Below, in pieces: positions 1 to 5,664 of a stretch of 6,009 nt of DNA. Positions within the stretch are counted from its first letter, which is position 1. Each line of letters begins with the position of its first letter. The translations under genes and the position numbers were made by a program. The DNA is from Flavobacteriaceae bacterium. GTDB lineage: Bacteria; Bacteroidota; Bacteroidia; Flavobacteriales; Flavobacteriaceae. Location: assembly GCA_016763595.1 (NCBI GenBank), contig JAESTN010000022.1, forward strand, positions 1-6,009. Direction: 5' to 3'. The notes under the pieces are model-generated. The model was not told the origin of the DNA. It ran no database searches and saw only the letters and a program-made list of their open reading frames with translations.

Positions 1-294
1 ATCATTGATACCTAATAATTCAGATACTAAAAAACCATTTACGGGTCTTAAACAAGATACTATTGCACTTGAGAGCCCATATTTATCTCCATCTGCATCT
101 ATATACCAAGTTTGGCCGGGATACTCATTAGCATCTGCATCATAACAATCATTGATGCCTAATAATTCAGATACTAAAAAACCATTTACGGGTCTTAAAC
201 AAGATACTATTGCACTTGAGAGCCCATATTTATCTCCATCTGCATCTATATACCAAGTTTGCCCTGGGTACTCATTGGTATCTGTATCAGCACA
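1..294 (-). repeat. 147-bp tandem direct repeat within the secreted-protein gene
   Basis: Bases 1-147 and 148-294 align without gaps at a 147-bp period (49 codons). By hand count 138 of 147 positions match, and 104 consecutive bases (11-114 against 158-261) are identical. The nine differences fall at position 10 and between 115 and 144. The period is a multiple of three, so copy number can change without breaking the reading frame. In protein terms the repeated core runs from WYIDADGDKYG to the LLGIND segment. A more diverged 45-codon relative (256-390) precedes the two near-identical copies. The array continues past the left edge, so the copy number is unknown. Confidence 0.93.
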
Positions 295-870
295 ATCTGT
301 ATTATTACTCACATAACCATTGGGTGCAAAGTTTGAAAAAACAGACTCGTTACTATTGCCATACCCATCGTTATCTGCATCTTCATAAAATAGTGCTCCA
401 GAAGATGTAACACTTGCCCAAACAGCTACTCCATTAGCATCAATTTGTAAAACTTGACCTTCTGCACCTACTATTGGCATGCCATTATTTGCTTTTTCTG
501 CCTGTATAGCATAAGGCACAGACTTAAAGCCAGTAGTACCTATGTATATAAGACCTTCTCCTGTATTTATTTTTGTATTTAAAGAAGTTTCAATTCCCCA
601 ATCTATGGTAGAAAAATCACCACTATTGGTAGTCCCTTCTCCAATATAAATGACAACAAGACCATTGGCATCTGTAGTTGTTGTATGTGTTTCTTGATAC
701 ACATTGGTTTGACTTGCGCCCTGTAATATCTGAAACTGAACGGTAATAGCTTTACTTGATAAAATAGTCCCTTCACCGTTTTTAATGACTGCTTTATAAG
801 TAATACCTTGTTGGGCATAGCCACAAACAGCAACAAGAAATAGCATAAAACTTAATACACTATTTTTCAT
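1..870 (-). CDS. Secreted protein with MopE-type putative metal-binding repeats (partial, C-terminus beyond left edge)
   Basis: The frame is open from the ATG at 868-870 to base 1, giving 290 residues with no stop. Residues 1-19 form a Sec signal peptide (basic start, FMLFLVAV core, cleavage expected at GYA/QQ). Residues 20 to about 125 match the Bacteroidetes surface-protein module seen as QGITYKAVIKNGEG, VYQETHT, IYIGEGT and SVPYAIQAEKA. A GQVLQIDANGVAVW linker follows. From residue 161 come tandem units of 45, 49 and at least 36 residues starting at 161, 206 and 255. Each opens with a DADxDxYG acidic loop, and the units that can be seen in full close with DCxDxDxNEYPGQT. This is the pattern of the MopE-type putative metal-binding motif (PF11617-like). 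Calcium binding by the D-x-D-x-D loops is likely, but the metal is not shown. The protein is expected outside the cell or on its surface. A C-terminal sorting domain, if any, lies outside the window. No strong ribosome binding site is seen. The domain calls come from pattern recognition, not a profile search. Confidence 0.88.
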   Translation of the reverse strand, partial: MKNSVLSFMLFLVAVCGYAQQGITYKAVIKNGEGTILSSKAITVQFQILQGASQTNVYQETHTTTTDANGLVVIYIGEGTTNSGDFSTIDWGIETSLNTKINTGEGLIYIGTTGFKSVPYAIQAEKANNGMPIVGAEGQVLQIDANGVAVWASVTSSGALFYEDADNDGYGNSNESVFSNFAPNGYVSNNTDCADTDTNEYPGQTWYIDADGDKYGLSSAIVSCLRPVNGFLVSELLGINDCYDADANEYPGQTWYIDADGDKYGLSSAIVSCLRPVNGFLVSELLGIND

Positions 871-1000
871 GTCTTGAGGTTTTATATAAGACCTGTGTAT
901 TTAGCATCAATAAAACTCCAGAAAAACTATATGTAGTTTGACTAGTAGAAACTCCAAAAAACAGGGTGCTAAATAGTGTAAACAAGTATTTTGTTTTCAT
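860..1000 (-). CDS. Small ORF with signal-peptide-like N-terminus, overlapping the secreted-protein gene
   Basis: This is a 46-codon ORF from the ATG at 998-1000 to the TAG at 860-862. It begins MKTKYLFTLFSTLFFGVSTS, which reads as a good signal peptide (Lys at 2 and 4, hydrophobic core, small residues before Gln21). About 26 further residues follow (TTYSFSGVLLMLN...). Its last 11 bases overlap the start of the MopE-repeat gene in another frame, as in translational coupling. It may encode a short secreted peptide, be the remnant of a longer secreted protein, or be chance coding. I do not recognise a family. The signal-peptide character and the coupling to a second secreted protein argue for a real gene. 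Its short length and unremarkable mature part argue against. Confidence 0.4.
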   Translation of the reverse strand: MKTKYLFTLFSTLFFGVSTSQTTYSFSGVLLMLNTQVLYKTSRHEK

Positions 1001-1019
1001 CGTCAGTATTTTTTCTACA

Positions 1020-1027
1020 CAAAATAA
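1020..1027 (-). promoter_or_regulatory. Weak Bacteroidetes-type -7 box before the small ORF
   Basis: On the minus strand this reads TTATTTTG, one mismatch from TAnnTTTG, about 20 nt upstream of the ATG at 1000. There is no convincing TTTG-type -33 element at the expected spacing. It is a tentative site, and transcription may instead come from the TPR/HTH gene upstream. Confidence 0.2.
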
Positions 1028-1094
1028 TACTAATCTCGAAAAAATGATCTTTTTTACGCCCTACAAAATTATGACATTTGAATCGTTAAAAGTG

Positions 1095-2849
1095 TTAAAT
1101 ACTAAATATCAACTCCTTAAAGACAAGGAGGTTTTCTATATTTGATTTTCGCATAAACCTTCTCCGGGTCTGACTTACCGAATTTATATTCACTCCCAAT
1201 ATCGATGCTATTGTTATATCATCTAATCCTAAACGAGTAATAGAAAGTAATCGAATTTCACCAGCTGTAATTGAAGAGAATTCGACCTTAATACGGTAAA
1301 TAAATTTAGGATGTTCCTTTTCAAATAATTCAAGAAAATTCTCCCATTGTTCATCAGAATTAATTTTAAGTTCACTCCAATTTACACGATTTTTTTGAGC
1401 ATTAATTTCCTGAATATTGTTGTCTAGTTGCTCTTTTTTCAAGGACAGTTCTTCTGTAACTTGGTCAACTTCATTTAACAGCGTATTTTCCTTAAATTTT
1501 GCTTTCACTTTGGATTTTCTAAAAATAAAATACCCAATAAAAAGTAGCAATCCTAAGAAGAACAAACCGTAATTTCTTTGTCTAATAGTACTATTTTGGA
1601 TTATTTTTTCTTTTTGTGCGGCTCTTTTTATTTGATCCTTATTATATAGTTGCTCCACCCTTAATCCAAAAAATTGATTCTTAATACTCTTAATGCTATC
1701 CATAACAACAATTGTGGAGTCAGCATATTCAAGAGCAATAGTTGGTTGACCAATGGTTTTGTAATATTTTGATACGAAAGGGTATACCTTACCAAGTCTT
1801 TTTATTTTTTTTGAGGAATGTGCTGCCTGTATTGCCTGATCCATCACCTGTTTTGCCTTCTTAAAGTTTCCTTTTTCCAGGTAAATATCTGCTATCAAAA
1901 TGAGTGCATTACTAGCATTTCCCCAGCTCTTTAATTTGATACTCACGTCTGCATCTCGTTGAAGCAAGGGCAAGGCCCTTTGGTAGCTGCCTTGCAAATA
2001 AAAATTCTCTCCTAAATTCCCTCCAGAAACTGAATTCCAAAGACTGTCATTTTCTTTTATGCTTAAGTCAAATACTTTCTGAAAGTAATAGGTTGATGAA
2101 TCTAATTGATGAAGCTCACGATAATACACTCCTATATTATTAAGTGTATACCTAAAAAGTCGAGTTTTAGCAGAATTCAGATCTAAATTTTTGGGAGATT
2201 CTATGGTTAATTTTTTTTTGGAATATATAATTGCATTAGTGAGATCACCCAAACGGTAATAATATGCTATAAGCTTTTGGTATGTATTTATGAGCAGTCT
2301 CGATAAATTTGCATCGTGTTTTTTAGTGATTTTATCAATGTTTTCTTTTAAAATCCAAATAGCCGATTCTATGTTTTTAAGATTTTTGGTAGCCATAAGG
2401 TAGGATACAAACCAATTTTTCGCTTCTATTTCTGCCCAAAAAACTCCAGAAGTGACTGCTTTCTTCACTAGATTTTCATACCCAAGCCTGGGTTCAGTTT
2501 TAGAATACATCCCTTCCTTGAATCTAAATAACCAGAATGCAGCTTTCATTTCAAGTTCAGGGTTCATATTGTCAGCAGCCAACCCTTCTATTTTTTGGAA
2601 CAGCTTAAACAAGGTGCTCTTATTTTTTTTTCGATAGTTTTTTCTCCATGTGATTTCAATATTGTACAGCTGAGCCTCTTCATTGATTAAAAGAAGTGAG
2701 TCTAATGAAGGGAACCCCAAGGATTGCCTTAGGGAATCTATTTTAGCATCCGAAATAGAATTTTGAGCTGTTGCTTGAAATGAAATGGCAATCAGTAGGA
2801 TTAATGCGTATTTTTTAAAAAGATGAGTTATAATATATAAAAAACGCAT
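1095..2849 (-). CDS. Membrane-anchored TPR regulator with C-terminal LuxR-type HTH
   Basis: The protein has 584 residues from the ATG at 2847-2849. The frame stays open 11 codons further to a GTG at 2880-2882. The ATG is preferred because it puts the signal sequence (MRFLYIITHLFKKYALILLI, cleavage expected after ATAQ near residue 29) at the very N-terminus. Residues about 185-390 hold degenerate TPR helix pairs (for example LNNIGVYYRELHQLDSSTYY and LILIADIYLEKGNFKKAKQV). A transmembrane helix lies at about 427-443 (YGLFFLGLLLFIGYFIF) and is followed by basic residues. A charged coiled coil spans about 449-490. A winged or LuxR-like HTH lies at about 526-572 (ITAGEIRLLSITRLGL, then DDITIASILGVNINSVSQ, then TRRRFMRK). 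The layout implies a periplasmic TPR sensor and a cytoplasmic DNA-binding end, a one-component regulator class frequent in Bacteroidetes. No kinase or receiver domain is present. Its ligand and targets are unknown. The secreted-protein genes directly downstream on the same strand are possible targets. Confidence 0.88.
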   Translation of the reverse strand: MRFLYIITHLFKKYALILLIAISFQATAQNSISDAKIDSLRQSLGFPSLDSLLLINEEAQLYNIEITWRKNYRKKNKSTLFKLFQKIEGLAADNMNPELEMKAAFWLFRFKEGMYSKTEPRLGYENLVKKAVTSGVFWAEIEAKNWFVSYLMATKNLKNIESAIWILKENIDKITKKHDANLSRLLINTYQKLIAYYYRLGDLTNAIIYSKKKLTIESPKNLDLNSAKTRLFRYTLNNIGVYYRELHQLDSSTYYFQKVFDLSIKENDSLWNSVSGGNLGENFYLQGSYQRALPLLQRDADVSIKLKSWGNASNALILIADIYLEKGNFKKAKQVMDQAIQAAHSSKKIKRLGKVYPFVSKYYKTIGQPTIALEYADSTIVVMDSIKSIKNQFFGLRVEQLYNKDQIKRAAQKEKIIQNSTIRQRNYGLFFLGLLLFIGYFIFRKSKVKAKFKENTLLNEVDQVTEELSLKKEQLDNNIQEINAQKNRVNWSELKINSDEQWENFLELFEKEHPKFIYRIKVEFSSITAGEIRLLSITRLGLDDITIASILGVNINSVSQTRRRFMRKSNIENLLVFKELIFSI

Positions 2850-2955
2850 AAACTTTTTCAATTGATTTTGTGGAGATAGCACTAATTTTTTTCAGGTACT
2901 TAATGCTAATATAGAATTAAAATAGTTCATCTGAAATTATATAAATAATTATCTC

Positions 2956-2976
2956 AAAATAGATGATATCTATTTT
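2956..2976. promoter_or_regulatory. Perfect 21-bp palindrome upstream of the TPR/HTH gene (possible operator)
   Basis: AAAATAGAT and ATCTATTTT form 9-bp arms around a GAT spacer, in the gap between the GTPase gene's stop and the TPR/HTH gene. It starts 107 nt upstream of the ATG at 2849. On the minus strand the distal arm runs into CTATTTTGAG, which resembles a TAnnTTTG box shortened by one base. Pure A/T arms and the absence of a GC stem make an intrinsic terminator unlikely. An operator, perhaps for autoregulation, is an inference. The rest of the 210-nt intergenic stretch (2850-3059) is AT-rich, and I see no gene or clear terminator in it. Confidence 0.3.
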
Positions 2977-3059
2977 ATTCCAATCATGTTTTAAGAAGAA
3001 TTGAAGTGAAAAAATAATGTTTAATTAATTGCCTTTAGTTTCCTTTTCACATCATTAAA

Positions 3060-5036
3060 TTACCCGTTCATCAGCTTTATAAGCGCCACGCCTGTGCAAT
3101 ATCCATTGTGATTCATCCAACGGATTAACGCCTTTATATTCCGAATAGCACCTTCGTCTTTAGGACAGGTATCATACCCATAAAACTGTAACCTCAAACG
3201 TAGCTTACCACTTGTAATCGCATTCAATTTAATGCTAAAATCTAAGGATGTCGCTACAGGAATGGTTCCTTTTAAACGAAACACATCATCCATAAATTGA
3301 GGTGTGTCAAAAGTAGCTCTTCGTGTGCTTAGTTCAGAAGCTATTTTTCCTAATAACGATTCATTTGCTTTTATTTCAAAACTTAAAATAGGTTCTAATA
3401 AATGGGTTCCACCAACTTTTAATCCTTGCAGAATTCCCATAGGAGTTGCTAAGTTAAAATCACCAGGTCTAGAATGCACATTGTGGTCTTCTCCTTTTAT
3501 CAAAGTGATTTTAACATCGGTAACTTCCCAACCTAAAATCCCTTGTGCCAAAGCTTTCGGAATAGTGCGCTCAATTTCACTCTGATATTTAATGTGTACA
3601 TCGTTTTGTGAAACGATAGAACGATAGCTAACCCCAGAATTTAACGGAGCAGGTTCTATTAAAAAAGTCATGATTGCCCAACATGGTTTGGGCATCCAAT
3701 ATCTAATGTATCCTTCTGCTTTTTTGGTGATGGTTTCTTTGTATACTACCTGAGGATCTGTAAAACTTGCTTTTAGTAAAAAACGTTCTTTTAAAACATG
3801 TTCTAAGACTTCAATTTGCATTTGCCCCATGAGTAATAATTGCAATTCTTTTTCTGCCTTAAACCATTTGAAATTTAAAGAAGGGTCTTCTCTATCTAAT
3901 TGCTGTAGCGCTTTTGCCAATGCATTATAATCAGCATTGTTATCTGGAATTACCTGAACTGTTAACACAGGAATATGCAATTGAGGTATTTTAGGAATTC
4001 CTTTTGGCATTCCTAAAATATCACCAGATTTAGTTCCTAAAACACCTGTAATTACACCTATTTCACCAGCAGTCAAAACAACATTGTCAATGTATTTTGT
4101 TTGGTGCAATTGTTTGGTTTGATTTATTTTTGATTCTAATTGCTGTGTGTAATTGTAAATAGTAGTTTTAGAAGACAATTCTCCAGAAAAAACTTTTACA
4201 TGCGCCATAGTACCAAAAACTTTATGGTGTTCTAACTTGAAAACATAAGCCGAGAGTTCTTTTGTGGTCGTTGTTTTAGACCTTGGACAATAGTCAATTA
4301 TGCCATCTAAGAGTTGGGTTATTCCAATATTGTTTTTAGCGATTCCTGTATAAACAGGTGTAATCTTATTATCAATAGTAAGTTTTCGAATATGTACTAA
4401 ATATTCATCATCAGTAATGGTTTCAGAATTCAAAAAACGTTCCAATAATTGTTCTTCACAATCTAACAAATGTTCAATTGTTTTTTCTCTAATTACTGAA
4501 TCGATTGAGCTATTAAAAACTGGAGCAATTCCAGCATTTGTCAATCCATCATTTTCAGAAGCATATAGTACTACTGGTTTTGCTTTTAAATCGTGTTCTA
4601 ATTGTGCTATTGTAGTTTCTGCATCCGCACCTTGACGATCAATTTTATTGATAAAAATGATTGTTGGAATCTGCAACTCATGCAAGGAGTCCCAAATATT
4701 CAATGTATGTGCTTGCACACCTTCAACTGCTGAAACCACCAATATAACGGCATCAACTACGCACAATGCACGTTCTACTTCGCTTGAGAAATCTACGTGA
4801 CCGGGGGTGTCAATTAAATTGATTTTGGTGTCTTTCCATTCAAATGAAGTCGTAGCTGCTTTTATCGAAATACCACGGTCCTTTTCCAAATCCAAACTAT
4901 CCGTATTTGTTGAACCTTTGTCTACACTTCCAAGCGTTCTAATAGCTCCAGAATTGTATAAAAAATGCTCGGTAAGTGTTGTTTTACCAGCATCAACGTG
5001 CGCTAAAATCCCGATGTTGATTGTTGGTTTTTTCAT
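3060..5036 (-). CDS. TetM-like ribosomal-protection family GTPase (EF-G paralogue)
   Basis: This is a complete 658-residue protein, close to the roughly 640-657 of Tet(M)/Tet(Q). The GTPase domain covers about 1-245: P-loop AHVDAGKTT (12-20), switch I with RGIS (54-57), DTPGHVDF (76-83, with the catalytic His80) and NKID (130-133). The guanine loop is GIAK (231-234) inside a TetM-like AKNNIG segment. Beta-barrel domain II (about 260-345), domain III (about 355-430), domain IV (about 430-545) and domain V (from LLEPILSFEI near 546) follow in EF-G order. Family members bind the ribosomal A site and use GTP hydrolysis; classical ones eject tetracycline. Here the domain IV loop reads GEDHNVHSRPGDF (515-527) where Tet(M) has YYSPVSTPADF, so the Tet(M) Pro509 position is Val520. 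Resistance is therefore doubtful, and an alternative translation-factor role is plausible. No mobile-element genes or leader-attenuator genes flank it. The ATG at 5034-5036 directly precedes the MKKPTINIGILAHVD start. No close Shine-Dalgarno sequence is seen. Confidence 0.9.
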   Translation of the reverse strand: MKKPTINIGILAHVDAGKTTLTEHFLYNSGAIRTLGSVDKGSTNTDSLDLEKDRGISIKAATTSFEWKDTKINLIDTPGHVDFSSEVERALCVVDAVILVVSAVEGVQAHTLNIWDSLHELQIPTIIFINKIDRQGADAETTIAQLEHDLKAKPVVLYASENDGLTNAGIAPVFNSSIDSVIREKTIEHLLDCEEQLLERFLNSETITDDEYLVHIRKLTIDNKITPVYTGIAKNNIGITQLLDGIIDYCPRSKTTTTKELSAYVFKLEHHKVFGTMAHVKVFSGELSSKTTIYNYTQQLESKINQTKQLHQTKYIDNVVLTAGEIGVITGVLGTKSGDILGMPKGIPKIPQLHIPVLTVQVIPDNNADYNALAKALQQLDREDPSLNFKWFKAEKELQLLLMGQMQIEVLEHVLKERFLLKASFTDPQVVYKETITKKAEGYIRYWMPKPCWAIMTFLIEPAPLNSGVSYRSIVSQNDVHIKYQSEIERTIPKALAQGILGWEVTDVKITLIKGEDHNVHSRPGDFNLATPMGILQGLKVGGTHLLEPILSFEIKANESLLGKIASELSTRRATFDTPQFMDDVFRLKGTIPVATSLDFSIKLNAITSGKLRLRLQFYGYDTCPKDEGAIRNIKALIRWMNHNGYCTGVALIKLMNG

Positions 5037-5096
5037 TGTTTAGAGTGATTTTATAAAGCGTTCTTAAATAAGATATGTGGCTCTCAAGTAACGCTA

Positions 5097-5104
5097 CAAA
5101 ACTA
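5097..5104 (-). promoter_or_regulatory. Bacteroidetes-type -7 box for the TetM-like gene
   Basis: The minus strand reads TAGTTTTG, an exact match to TAnnTTTG, about 60 nt upstream of the ATG at 5036. This would give a leader of roughly 50-55 nt. The -33 region has only a poor match to TTTG and is occupied by an inverted repeat (5107-5130). Confidence 0.45.
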
Positions 5105-5106
5105 AT

Positions 5107-5130
5107 ATATTAAAGACCGTTATTTAATAT
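5107..5130. promoter_or_regulatory. Inverted repeat over the -33 region of the TetM-like gene promoter
   Basis: ATATTAAA (5107-5114) and TTTAATAT (5123-5130) are perfect 8-bp arms with the 8-nt spacer GACCGTTA. The element begins 2 bp upstream of the -7 box at 5097-5104. It therefore covers the stretch where sigma factor would contact the -33 region. Its position suits a repressor or activator site. The A/T-only arms mean chance is a real alternative. Confidence 0.28.
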
Positions 5131-5183
5131 TGCTTCCTTTTTTATTTTGATGAATGATTTGAAGAGAAAACAATTTTGACTTT

Positions 5184-5229
5184 CAAAAAAAGTTAATGAA
5201 TTCCTTTTTTGCTTATTTTTGCACAAAAA
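5184..5229. promoter_or_regulatory. Two nested CAAAAA/TTTTTG inverted repeats around the rightward promoter
   Basis: The first pair is CAAAAAAAG (5184-5192) with CTTTTTTG (5204-5211), enclosing a loop that contains GAATTC; one extra A breaks perfect symmetry. The second is TTTTTG (5216-5221), CA, CAAAAA (5224-5229), centred on the end of the -7 box. Two such repeats placed on a promoter could be operators, but homopolymer runs are common in this AT-rich DNA. Confidence 0.22.
5214..5221 (+). promoter_or_regulatory. Bacteroidetes-type -7 box for the 117-residue gene and ychJ
   Basis: TATTTTTG followed by C is an exact TAnnTTTG match, 88 nt upstream of the ATG at 5310. Upstream, GTTA at 5192-5195 lies 18 nt away but is a poor -33 match. 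It would produce a leader of roughly 80 nt. The 273-nt divergent gap (5037-5309) holds this box, the opposite promoter and the inverted repeats listed separately. I see no terminator or RNA gene there. Confidence 0.5.
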
Positions 5230-5259
5230 AAACGACACACCTATACGAAACTACAAATA

Positions 5260-5298
5260 ATGAGAACCTTTATAAATATGAACAACGTTAAATATTAA
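5260..5298 (+). other. Possible 12-codon upstream ORF in the leader
   Basis: ATG to TAA encodes MRTFINMNNVKY, within the expected leader downstream of the 5214-5221 box. A second mini-ORF (MNKQ, 5299-5313) starts directly after its TAA, and its TGA overlaps the ATG of the 117-residue gene as ATGA. This could couple translation or could be chance. No ribosome binding site supports either mini-ORF. Confidence 0.18.
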
Positions 5299-5309
5299 AT
5301 GAATAAACA

Positions 5310-5663
5310 ATGACAATCCAAGAATTGATTGGTGAGTATTCTATTATTGGCACAAACCAAGATGATAGCAACAACACCTATAAAGGGTTGCTTTCTTTAG
5401 CTCTTGATCCTGCTAATAGAATAATAGCGAAGTGGAAAATCCACAGAGATCAAGAACAATCAGGTACTGGCTTTTTTAAAAACAATATGCTAGTCATCAA
5501 CTTTAACTACCTTGGTGAGGATTCTAGTATTTACAAAGGTGTTGTTGTGTATAAATGCCTTACAAAAGACATCTTAGATGGGTTTTGGTCAGAAGAGTTT
5601 GGTGATCCAAAGCACCTTGGAACCGAACAATGTTTTAGAATAAAAGAAGAAATTATTAATTGA
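5310..5663 (+). CDS. Uncharacterised 117-residue beta-rich protein
   Basis: The start is fixed by an in-frame TAA at 5304-5306, so the ATG at 5310 is the furthest upstream start. The product has no signal peptide or membrane helix and is probably cytoplasmic. Alternating hydrophobic stretches (IGEYSIIGTN, YKGLLSLALD, IIAKWKIH, NNMLVINFNYLG, YKGVVVYK) with many Gly and Asp turns suggest a small all-beta fold, perhaps a lipocalin-like or barrel domain. Near the C-terminus is a strongly patterned DILDGFWSEEFGDP segment ending in EQCFRI. I do not recognise a characterised family and assign no function. It lies 1 nt upstream of the ychJ-like gene (TGA, one base, ATG), so the two are probably co-transcribed and translationally coupled. 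Confidence 0.82.
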   Translation: MTIQELIGEYSIIGTNQDDSNNTYKGLLSLALDPANRIIAKWKIHRDQEQSGTGFFKNNMLVINFNYLGEDSSIYKGVVVYKCLTKDILDGFWSEEFGDPKHLGTEQCFRIKEEIIN

Positions 5664-5664
5664 T

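Noticed and set aside
1..294. CRISPR array or mobile repeat
   Set aside because: The repeat is one long in-frame coding period with no short repeat/spacer alternation, and it encodes a known type of protein repeat.
210..836. Plus ORF 210-410 and minus ORF 603-836
   Set aside because: Both overlap the open MopE-repeat frame, which has a signal peptide and recognisable domains. They are frame shadows; the first is rich in His, Tyr and Leu from the antisense of the repeats.
1111..1133. Hairpin with CTCCTT/AAGGAG arms as a terminator
   Set aside because: It lies inside the last codons of the TPR/HTH gene, the stem is only 6 bp with a bulge beyond it, and no T-run follows on the minus strand.
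2452..2637. Plus-strand ORF antisense to the TPR gene
   Set aside because: No start context or domain, and it is fully covered by the real minus-strand gene.
2850..2882. GTG start extending the TPR/HTH protein by 11 residues
   Set aside because: The extension would place polar residues (LSPQNQLKKF) before a signal peptide that starts naturally at the ATG at 2849.
3006..3050. GTGAAAA...TTTTCAC inverted repeat downstream of the TetM-like gene as a terminator
   Set aside because: Seven-bp A/T-rich arms are separated by more than 30 nt, so the hairpin would be weak.
3060..5036. Recently acquired mobile tetracycline-resistance gene
   Set aside because: No transposase, integrase, relaxase or leader-peptide gene is visible, base composition looks like the neighbours, and the domain IV loop differs from mobile Tet proteins.
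3304..5043. Plus-strand ORFs at 3304-3585, 4417-4635 and 4807-5043
   Set aside because: They lie antisense inside the TetM-like gene, whose own frame is complete and carries all GTPase motifs. Their translations show no recognisable domain.
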